Shown: positions 1 through 5,526 of the stretch, in pieces | Position numbering within the stretch: the stretch's first letter is position 1 | Layout of the letters: each line of letters starts with the position of its first letter | Assembly: GCA_003449615.1 (NCBI GenBank) | Contig: DMHA01000209.1 | Span: 2,179 to 14,265, forward strand | DNA: 12,087 nt | Origin: Flavobacterium sp. | GTDB lineage: Bacteria > Bacteroidota > Bacteroidia > Flavobacteriales > Flavobacteriaceae | Reading direction: 5' to 3' | Translations under genes and position numbers: made by a program | The notes under the pieces: model-generated | The model's database searches: none | The model's input: only the letters and a program-made list of their open reading frames with translations | What the model was told of the DNA's origin: nothing

Positions 1-1
1 T

Positions 2-1063
2 CAATTGCCTAATTTTGATACCGTAGAAATTAAATATGCCAAAGGTTTCAAAATACTGCAATCAAAGGATAGCCTGATGTTGGTTATTAAAAATCCTTGG
101 CAAGGGGCTGAGAATATTGAGCAAAAGTATTTACTTTCTCGCAATTTTAAAAAATCAGATGCCAATTCTCAAATTCCAAAAATAAAGCTACCTGTTCAGC
201 GCATTGTTTGTCTTTCTACTACTCATATTGCAATGATTCAGTTCATTAAAAAGACCCATTGTATTGTCGGAATTTCGGGTACACATCTTATATCAGATAC
301 AATGATTTTAAATAGAATTGAATCTGGCGCTATTAAGGATGTGGGCTATGAGCAAAGTTTGAACTATGAAACTTTACTTTCATTAAAGCCTGATTTGCTT
401 ATGGCTTATGGTGTTGGAAATGATTTCTCCGCCTATTTGAGCAAAATTAAGGAAATGGGCATACCTGTTGTTTTAAATGCTGAGTATTTAGAAAACCATC
501 CTTTAGCGAAAGCTGAATGGGTAAAATATGTTGCCGCTTTTTTCGATTGTATAGATACTGCCAATAATTTGTTTTATCAAATAGATTCTTCATATCTGCA
601 TTTAAAAAAATATGCCCAAACATTTTCAAGCAAGCCGCAAGTTCTTGCTGGCTTGCCTTGGAACGAAACTTGGTATGTTCCGGGTGGTAAATCTTATGCT
701 GCAAAACTTATTGAAGATGCTGGTGGTGAATTTCTGTGGCGTGAAAATCATTCACATGAAGCCATCCCATTAAATATTGAATCGGTAATTAAGAAAGCTT
801 CTAATGCCGATATATGGATCAATGCGGGTGCAGCTAATAATTACAAAGAAATATTTGCTGTAGACAGCCGGTTGAAACATTTGAAACCTTTTAAAACATT
901 TAAAGTTTATAATAATAATAAGCGTGTTTCAAAGGGTGGGGGAAACGATTACTGGGAAAACGGAACCATGTTGCCCCATCTTATCTTGAAAGATTTAATT
1001 TGTATTTTCCATGGTCCTCAAAATGGAAATGATAGTTTGTTCTTCTATAAAAATATTCACTAA
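2..1063 (+). CDS. ABC transporter substrate-binding protein, BtuF/FhuD-like (5' end outside window)
   Basis: Periplasmic metal-chelate binding protein of the BtuF/FepB class, which would deliver vitamin B12, heme or a siderophore to the permease encoded two genes downstream. The reading frame is open to the window edge, and the first start-like codon is a TTG with no signal peptide or lipobox after it, so the true N-terminus lies upstream. Visible features (numbered from that TTG) are the beta-strand RIVCLSTTH near 66-74, the family-typical 'L..KPDLL' near 126-132, 'GLPWNETWYVPGGKSY' near 216-231, and 'NDYWE.G...PHLILKDL' near 314-331, a pattern common in Bacteroidota homologues. It is 12 bases from the next gene and clearly in one operon with the permease and ATPase. 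The substrate cannot be decided from sequence alone. Confidence 0.87.
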   Translation, partial: QLPNFDTVEIKYAKGFKILQSKDSLMLVIKNPWQGAENIEQKYLLSRNFKKSDANSQIPKIKLPVQRIVCLSTTHIAMIQFIKKTHCIVGISGTHLISDTMILNRIESGAIKDVGYEQSLNYETLLSLKPDLLMAYGVGNDFSAYLSKIKEMGIPVVLNAEYLENHPLAKAEWVKYVAAFFDCIDTANNLFYQIDSSYLHLKKYAQTFSSKPQVLAGLPWNETWYVPGGKSYAAKLIEDAGGEFLWRENHSHEAIPLNIESVIKKASNADIWINAGAANNYKEIFAVDSRLKHLKPFKTFKVYNNNKRVSKGGGNDYWENGTMLPHLILKDLICIFHGPQNGNDSLFFYKNIH

Positions 1064-1075
1064 ATAAATATAATT

Positions 1076-1354
1076 ATGGCTAGTAAAAGAATTTTAAAAA
1101 AAGAAATCAATTTCCTTGGGTCAGAACTTATCAATGAATGCTTTGCTTACCAACAGTTTCATACTGATGCTCCAGCTGAAAAGATAGAAGAGATAGCCAA
1201 CAAAATTTTACAAAAAAGAAATGAATTGGTTGCCCGCTTAAATCTCCCTACTTCAGAGATGACTAGGGCTGATATCAAAGCTTATTTCAAGAAAATTAAT
1301 GAGGAATTCATTGATAGTATTAAGTATTTAGATGAATTGGCTGCCTTGAAATAA
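1076..1354 (+). CDS. Small helical hypothetical protein within the importer operon
   Basis: A 92-residue, charged, apparently all-alpha protein without signal peptide, membrane segment or cysteine pair, hence probably cytoplasmic. It begins MASKRILKKEINFLGSELI and has an aromatic patch (CFAYQQFH, about residues 22-29) followed by heptad-like helices rich in K, E and I. ATG at 1076 follows the binding-protein stop by 12 bases, and the stop at 1354 is 1 base before the permease start, so it is translated with the transporter genes. I recall similar small helical proteins of unknown function in Bacteroidota, but I cannot assign a role. Possible roles include an accessory or regulatory factor of the transporter. 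No Shine-Dalgarno is visible, which is usual for the phylum. Confidence 0.8.
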   Translation: MASKRILKKEINFLGSELINECFAYQQFHTDAPAEKIEEIANKILQKRNELVARLNLPTSEMTRADIKAYFKKINEEFIDSIKYLDELAALK

Positions 1355-1355
1355 T

Positions 1356-2384
1356 ATGGGTTCTCGTTTTATTTTATTTGCTTCTTTATCGCTTTTGTTT
1401 GTATTATTATTTGTTGCCGATATTTTTCTAGGCTCGGTAATGATTTCTCCAAAAGTGGTATGGAATGCTTTTTTTAATATTCAAAGCGTTGAAAACGAGT
1501 TTCTGATTATAATACGTGAATTCAGATTGCCAAAAGCTATAACTGCAATTTTTGCTGGTGCTGCTTTAAGCGTTGCGGGTTTGCAAATGCAAACTATTTT
1601 TCGAAATCCTTTGGCCGGACCCTATGTGCTTGGCATTACTTCTGGTGCCAGCTTGGGGGTGGCTATTCTTATATTGGGCTATAGTTCTGTATATAGTACC
1701 GAGTATATTTCTTATTTGCGTAATTTTTCAATCGCTGCTAGTGCATGGATGGGTGCTGCTTTTGTGCTGTTGCTGATTCTTATAATTTCAAATTGGGTCC
1801 GCGATATTATGACCATCCTTATTCTAGGTATTTTATTTAGTGGTGCCATTTCGGCACTGGTTAATATATTGCAATATTTTAGCAGCGAGTCTATGCTAAA
1901 AAGTTATGTAATATGGACTATGGGTAGCCTTTCTGGTGTTTCTGTGCCGCAATTGCAGATTATGATTCCTTCTGTTGTATTTGGCATTACTATTGCGTTT
2001 TTTATTTCTGCTTGGTTAAATATACTTTTGTTGGGTGAAGATTATGCCAAATCATTGGGTGTTAATATTTTACTGGTAAGAATTTGTGTATTTATTTCTT
2101 CAAGTATTTTGGCAGGTACTATAACTGCATTTTGTGGTCCTATTGGATTTATTGGAATTGCAGTTCCCCACTTAGCCCGCATGTTATTTAAAACAGCAAA
2201 CCATTTTATTTTAAATGCAGCTTCTATTCTTATAGGAGCTAGTATGATGCTTTTTAGTGATATCATTTCTCAATTGCCCGGCTCTGGAATTAGCCTGCCA
2301 GTAAATTCAATTACAGCTCTAATTGGAATCCCTTTGGTGGTATATATAATTGTTAAAAAAGAAAAATATTCTACCAATCTTTAA
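1356..2384 (+). CDS. FecCD/BtuC-family ABC transporter permease
   Basis: Inner-membrane permease of the iron-siderophore/heme/B12 importer family, about 342 residues, which is the usual full length, with roughly ten hydrophobic helices throughout. Family motifs are present in order: FRLPKA (56-61); the 'GL.MQ..FRNPLAGPYVLGI.SGA' region at about 75-98; GEDYAKSLGV (227-236); the coupling-helix signature CGPIGFIGIAVPHLAR (260-275), which contacts the ATPase; and the C-terminal LPVNSITALIGIP (314-326). It starts 1 base after the preceding stop and overlaps the ATPase gene by 35 bases. The complex would be a homodimer of this protein with two ATPase subunits. Substrate (B12, heme or siderophore) is not resolved. 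Confidence 0.93.
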   Translation: MGSRFILFASLSLLFVLLFVADIFLGSVMISPKVVWNAFFNIQSVENEFLIIIREFRLPKAITAIFAGAALSVAGLQMQTIFRNPLAGPYVLGITSGASLGVAILILGYSSVYSTEYISYLRNFSIAASAWMGAAFVLLLILIISNWVRDIMTILILGILFSGAISALVNILQYFSSESMLKSYVIWTMGSLSGVSVPQLQIMIPSVVFGITIAFFISAWLNILLLGEDYAKSLGVNILLVRICVFISSSILAGTITAFCGPIGFIGIAVPHLARMLFKTANHFILNAASILIGASMMLFSDIISQLPGSGISLPVNSITALIGIPLVVYIIVKKEKYSTNL

Positions 2385-3108
2385 ACCCGAGACATTCGTT
2401 ATTGAAACAATAGACCTAAGTATTGGTTATAAGCGCAGTGAGCCGATTTTAAAAAAAATATCGATTAAAATACCGCATGCTTCTTTAATCGCTATTATTG
2501 GACGCAATGGAACAGGTAAGAGCACTTTGTTTCGGACTTTGGTTGGACTTTTAAAGCCAATTAATGGGCAAATTATTATTGAAAATAAAGAATTGAATAA
2601 GTTTTCAAATACCGAATTGGCTCATAAAATTGCTTTTATTTCAACTGAGCAAGTTAGGGTCAATCATTTAAATGTATACGATTTGGTTGCGATGGGTCGC
2701 TTTCCATACACAGGTTTAATGAATAAGCTTACTAAAGAAGACCATGATATGGTAAGCTCTTCTTTGGAAAAAACAGGTATGCTATCCTTTGCTTATCGCA
2801 ATATTAATAAACTTAGTGATGGCGAGCGTCAAAGAGTTATGATAGCAAGAGCTTTGGCTCAGGATACCCCTTTGATTATTCTTGATGAACCAACAGCTTT
2901 TTTAGATATACCTGGCAGATTGGCAATTAATAATCTTCTAAAAGACCTTTCTCTGAATGAAAAAAAGACGATACTTTTTTCAACTCATGATTTAGAAATG
3001 GCAATGAAAAATGTTGACTATTTTTGTGTAGCGCATTCTTCTGTTATTGAATTGCTAAGTATTTCTGAGTTTAATGATAAGGGGTATTATCAGAAAGTTT
3101 TTTCATAA
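2350..3108 (+). CDS. ABC transporter ATP-binding protein, BtuD/FecE/HmuV-like
   Basis: Cytoplasmic ATPase that powers the preceding permease. All ABC motifs are intact: Walker A GRNGTGKST (51-59), Q-loop Q101 in ISTEQ, signature LSDGERQR (155-162), Walker B LIILDE (175-180) followed by the D-loop, and the H-loop histidine in STHD (213). At 252 residues it has the usual family length. The frame has a TAA immediately before the TTG at 2350 and no ATG before the Walker A motif, so TTG is the most likely start. This makes a 35-base overlap with the permease gene, consistent with translational coupling. The gene ends just upstream of a strong hairpin, so it is the last gene of the operon. Confidence 0.92.
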   Translation: MLKKKNILPIFKPETFVIETIDLSIGYKRSEPILKKISIKIPHASLIAIIGRNGTGKSTLFRTLVGLLKPINGQIIIENKELNKFSNTELAHKIAFISTEQVRVNHLNVYDLVAMGRFPYTGLMNKLTKEDHDMVSSSLEKTGMLSFAYRNINKLSDGERQRVMIARALAQDTPLIILDEPTAFLDIPGRLAINNLLKDLSLNEKKTILFSTHDLEMAMKNVDYFCVAHSSVIELLSISEFNDKGYYQKVFS

Positions 3109-3111
3109 AAA

Positions 3112-3144
3112 AAGAGGCTATGTAAATTTTTAACACAGCCTCTT
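3112..3144. terminator. Bidirectional intrinsic terminator
   Basis: A 12-bp inverted repeat with one mismatch (AAGAGGCTATGT at 3112-3123, ACACAGCCTCTT at 3133-3144) around a 9-base loop. It starts 4 bases after the ATPase stop codon. Read on the - strand the stem is followed by seven T's (3107-3113 on +), a classical rho-independent terminator for the convergent truncated secretion gene and for any read-through from the defence operon. On the + strand the following tract (ATATTA) is weaker, but the stem should still end the transporter transcript. Confidence 0.8.
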
Positions 3145-3166
3145 ATATTAATACATTTATATCAGA

Positions 3167-3304
3167 TTATTCAATAACTATCTTACTTTTCAGAATGCCT
3201 GCATCACCTTCAGCAATCACAAAGTATAAACCTTTTTCCCAATCTTTTGACTGAATAATTATTTCCTGACTTCTCCCTTTTAGTGCGGTATGTTTAATTT
3301 TTTC
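3167..3304 (-). pseudogene. C-terminal remnant of a type IX secreted protein (T9SS sorting domain)
   Basis: Read on the - strand, 45 codons end in TAA and translate to EKIKHTALKGRSQEIII, then DWEKGLYFVIAEGD, then ILKSKIVIE. The pattern 'KG.Y.V.......K..KIVI-end' is the hallmark of the type A C-terminal sorting domain that directs proteins through the Bacteroidota type IX secretion system to the cell surface. The frame has no start of its own, and the coding match ends at about base 3304, where the 111-bp repeat begins, so the rest of the gene was removed by the mobile element or by the later deletion. It converges on the terminator at 3112-3144. It was found by translating a stretch too short for an ordinary ORF call. 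The parent protein's function cannot be known from this domain. Confidence 0.78.
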
Positions 3305-3305
3305 T

Positions 3306-3416
3306 GACTTGTCCGTTTTAGTGCAACAATTAAGAAAATCTTGATGAGATGTTGTGGCTTTTGCTGAGCAAGCATTAATTGCATAAATTTAAAGGGGCGT
3401 AGCTCCGCAATCTTCG
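3306..3416 (+). repeat. 111-bp inverted repeat, left copy (IS200-like element left end, copy A)
   Basis: This segment is the reverse complement of 4563-4673 with 5 mismatches in 111 positions. It begins GACTTGTCCG and ends GCAATCTTCG. Identity stops sharply at both ends: outside 3306 only one more base matches, and inside 3416 nothing does. In the right copy the same unit lies directly upstream of an IS200-type tnpA start, so I read it as the element's left end with its upstream leader. Small imperfect hairpins are possible (TTGC-TGA-GCAA near 3361-3371; GGGGC-GTA-GCTCC near 3394-3406), as expected for ends recognised as single strands. Here the unit is followed at once by a group II intron 5' end instead of tnpA. 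Confidence 0.85.
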
Positions 3417-3830
3417 GTGTGCCAAGCATACTGTTAATCTAAGAGGTGCGGGAGCAATCCCTAGTCCTAAAGAAGCCCGTCGACGGGAATTTTATAGCTG
3501 AAGGCAAGGGTGTTTACGGTGACGTAAAATCTGAAGGAAGCCGAAGGCAAAAGTTTGATGTAACGAACAGAAAGCGAATATAAGGTTTGTCCATTAGGGG
3601 TAATTGAGCCGTATATCAAGACGCCCGAAAGTCGAACGGAACATGGAGAAATAAATCCGCTACATCAAATGGAAAGATTAACAGTTTACCTTGGGAGATC
3701 TTTTCAATATTCCAGAAATGGATAGCCGACATGGCAACATGAAAGTGAACAATGTGAAGAAGTCAGCAGCGAGCATAATACCGAACCTAATTATCGGGAA
3801 GGCTCAAATTTATTAACAATTAAAGGCGCA
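3417..3830 (+). ncRNA. Group II intron 5' ribozyme RNA (domain I region, remnant)
   Basis: This gene-free stretch upstream of the reverse transcriptase has the look of a folded intron RNA. It includes GTGTGCC at the 5' end, a palindromic stem CCCGTCGACGGG (about 3477-3488), repeated GAAGG/GAAGC purine segments near 3500-3550, and a GTCGAACGGAACATGGAGAA stretch (about 3632-3651) of the kind found before group II intron ORFs. These are pattern judgements; I could not fold the RNA or align it to a covariance model. Without domains V and VI it is a non-functional remnant. Confidence 0.62.
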
Positions 3831-4371
3831 GTGAAAATGCGTAAAAGCAGAATGCAACAGCAAAACGAAGTAGTAAAACAACTAAATTTGTTTACAACTA
3901 TAGGTAACACACAGTCAACTGAACCCAACGGAATTGGGACATCACGGACGAGTGTGGTTGAACTGTTATCGCGATTGGAACAACAGCGTACTTTAACTCA
4001 AAACATTTTAGAAAGGATAGTATATTATGGGAACTTAAACAAGGCGTACAAGCGATTAAAATCCAATGATGGAAGTGTAGGTTCGGATGGTATGAATATC
4101 GATGAATTGCAAATTTATTTGAGTAAACACATCGAAGAAATGCAACAATCGATACTAAATGGCAGCTATAAAGTTTCACCAGTACGTAGGATAGAAATAG
4201 ACAAGCCCAATGGCGGAAAACGAAAGTTGGGCATACCTACTGTGCGAGACAGATTAATACAGCAAGCTATATCACAGCAGATGAACATTTATTATGACAT
4301 GCATTTTAGTGAACACAGTTTTGGATTTAGACCAAACCGGGAGTGCACATGACGCAATTAAACAAGCATCG
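3831..4371 (+). pseudogene. Group II intron reverse transcriptase/maturase (LtrA-like), N-terminal fragment, frameshifted
   Basis: The intact frame runs from GTG 3831 (or ATG 3837) to a stop at 4350-4352 and encodes the N-terminus plus the first RT blocks: GSVGSDGM (81-88, RT0), SPVRRIEIDKPNGGKRKLGI (116-135) and 'TVRDRLIQQAI' (RT1), and FSEHSFGFRPNR (159-170, RT2). One extra G near 4338-4341 shifts the frame. Reading on from 4342 restores SAHDAIKQAS, the expected continuation in this family. After about 4371 the similarity ends. The catalytic YADD block, thumb, maturase X and any endonuclease domain are missing, leaving roughly 180 of the usual 400-600 residues. The damage is thus a single-base frameshift and a large 3' deletion. 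No activity is expected. Confidence 0.88.
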
Positions 4372-4373
4372 TT

Positions 4374-4547
4374 AACATGAGTGTGATCTGGGTTGCAATA
4401 AATAGCATAGGCTTTACATTTATGATTACTGATAATCCCACATATCGTTTTTTCTAATTAGTCTCTGAATTTTTCTTGTATAACGTTTTCTCGATTCCTT
4501 ACCGCAAAAACGTATTGCGTATATAGTTGGGTATATGTATTTGCCAT
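4374..4547 (-). pseudogene. tnpA: IS200/IS605-family TnpA transposase, N-terminal fragment with internal stop
   Basis: Translating the - strand from ATG at 4547 gives MANTYTQLYTQYVFAVRNRE, then NVIQEKFRD, a TAA stop (4458-4460), then LEKTICGIISNHK and finally AIYCNPDHTHV. This matches the start of solitary IS200-type Y1 transposases common in Bacteroidota: 'MANTY.Q.Y.Q.VFAV..REN.I', helix, and 'PDH.H', the HUH metal-binding motif (here H55-T-H57). The stop replaces what is normally a glutamate codon and is explained by one GAA-to-TAA change. Similarity ends after V58, exactly where the reverse-transcriptase fragment on the other strand ends, so the catalytic tyrosine half is deleted. It is a dead gene, found only by reading through the stop. 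Confidence 0.85.
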
Positions 4548-4562
4548 TTTGGATATTTTCTA

Positions 4563-4673
4563 CGAAGATTGCGGAGCTACGCCCCTTTAAATATATGCAA
4601 TTTATGCTTGCTCAGCAAAAGCCACAACATCTCATCAAGATTTCCTTAATTGTCGCACTATAACGGACAAGTC
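4563..4673 (-). repeat. 111-bp inverted repeat, right copy (IS200-like left end, copy B)
   Basis: Inverted partner of 3306-3416 with 106 of 111 bases identical. The five differences are scattered single substitutions, so the two arms have diverged slightly or come from separate insertions of related elements. The pair could form a large cruciform with about 1.15 kb between the arms. Its outer end is one base from the jetD stop codon at 4675-4677. Confidence 0.88.
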
Positions 4674-4674
4674 A

Positions 4675-5526
4675 CTATTCATTTATAAATATTTCTTGGT
4701 CTAATCCTTTTTTATGTCTGTGAATTGAATCTAATAATTGTAGTAAATTTTCTTCTTTGATATTACCGATGTCAAAATTTATTTTTTGTTCGTCATATCG
4801 TTTTTTGCTTCCTGATTTTTTAATGCTGCTGTCAATGTTGTCTGGCGTATAGAACTTGGCTTTGTTGTCAAGATGCTTCTTAAATTCATTTAGATAAATT
4901 CCTATTCCTGCAAAGTCAAAGTCGCCATAATGTAAATAATTGTTTGGGATTGATTGCAGCCACTTAATTAAATCCTTGCTTTGATTTTGAGGATAGCGAC
5001 TGACAAAAAGCGGTTTGATGTTCTTAAACAAATATTTCTGTTTGTCAATGTGCCGAAAGTTTTCAGGGTTCTCAATTCCTACAATTGTTATGTCTTGTTC
5101 GGGAATGAAACTTTTAAAGTCATAAATGAAATTGAATGTTCCATTGGTCGGTAAAATTGTAATTGCTTGTCCGTTTAATGTTGCATGTGTAGGAGAGTAG
5201 GAATTCACTAAAAAACCTTTAAAAGTTCGTAATGATTTTATTTTAGAATCAGCAGCAACAGAAACAAGGTCGGCACGAAGCAAATCTTCTTTCTTAAAGG
5301 TTTCAATGTATGTGAGAAGGTCTCTGATAGCAAAATGATTTTCTAAATAGAGTTTCAGTTGTTGCTTGTCCGCCAATTGAACTGTGCTTTTAAGTTTTCC
5401 TGGCTTATGAATTATTCCTTCTGAAATCATGTCTTTAACAATTTCATGTTTTAGTTTGCTTGAAGGAATTTTTTCTCCGCTAACAAGCAACAAAAGTTTC
5501 TCAGCAATATTTAAAGGTAGTTTCAT
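4675..5526 (-). CDS. jetD: Wadjet JetD-like Toprim nuclease subunit
   Basis: Probable nuclease of the SMC plasmid-defence system. In characterised Wadjet systems JetD cuts circular DNA after the JetABC motor has extruded it. The C-terminal half carries a Toprim-type acidic set: E152 in ITIVGIENPENF (146-157) and the D-x-D of YGDFDFAGI (D202, D204), followed by the topoisomerase VI/Spo11-like terminal LDQE (275-278). The N-terminal ~100 residues look like winged-helix/arm regions with no clear motif. At 283 residues it is shorter than the roughly 390-residue type I JetD I recall. The ATG overlaps the jetC stop (ATGA), so translation is coupled. The TAG stop lies one base from an IS left end, so the last residues (IFINE) could have been altered by the insertion. 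The LDQE motif is retained, so the loss, if any, is small. Confidence 0.86.
   Translation of the reverse strand: MKLPLNIAEKLLLLVSGEKIPSSKLKHEIVKDMISEGIIHKPGKLKSTVQLADKQQLKLYLENHFAIRDLLTYIETFKKEDLLRADLVSVAADSKIKSLRTFKGFLVNSYSPTHATLNGQAITILPTNGTFNFIYDFKSFIPEQDITIVGIENPENFRHIDKQKYLFKNIKPLFVSRYPQNQSKDLIKWLQSIPNNYLHYGDFDFAGIGIYLNEFKKHLDNKAKFYTPDNIDSSIKKSGSKKRYDEQKINFDIGNIKEENLLQLLDSIHRHKKGLDQEIFINE

Larger units (their letters stand above)
3417..4371 (+). mobile_element. Truncated group II intron (5' part only)
   Basis: The segment starts with GTGTG, matching the conserved group II intron 5' splice-site consensus GTGYG, at the first base after the 111-bp unit. About 410 bases of structured, GC-richer non-coding sequence follow, then an intron-encoded reverse transcriptase gene in the same orientation. 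The RT core, maturase domain and 3' ribozyme domains V and VI are absent: sequence related to the RT stops near 4371, where a transposase fragment on the opposite strand begins. With no domain V and no 3' splice site the intron cannot splice or move by itself. The exact right boundary is uncertain by a few bases. Confidence 0.82.
4374..4673 (-). mobile_element. IS200-like element, left half (copy B)
   Basis: On the - strand this is one continuous piece: the 111-bp left end (4673 to 4563), a 15-base leader (TAGAAAATATCCAAA) and the tnpA fragment. It preserves the arrangement that copy A lost, so it shows what followed CTTCG before the intron entered. Its outer edge abuts the jetD stop codon (TAG, then TGACTTG). 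Both copies have TGAC at the outer junction with different bases beyond, which may represent the target sequence beside which such elements insert. The right half of the element is missing. Confidence 0.75.

Noticed and set aside
447..704. 85-codon - strand frame inside the binding-protein gene
   Set aside because: Antisense shadow of a well-supported gene; no motif.
3831..4352. Retron or diversity-generating RT
   Set aside because: The RT0/RT1 blocks and the GTGTG-led structured RNA upstream fit a group II intron; no template/variable repeat pair or msr-msd structure is seen, and the YADD core is missing.
4380..4562. Group II intron domains V and VI downstream of the RT
   Set aside because: No GAGCCGTAT...GTACGGTTC-type hairpin is present; this stretch is the reversed tnpA fragment plus its leader.
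3306..4673. Intact transposon with 111-bp terminal inverted repeats
   Set aside because: No flanking target duplication, no intact transposase, and the repeat arms fit IS200-like left ends rather than DDE-transposon termini.
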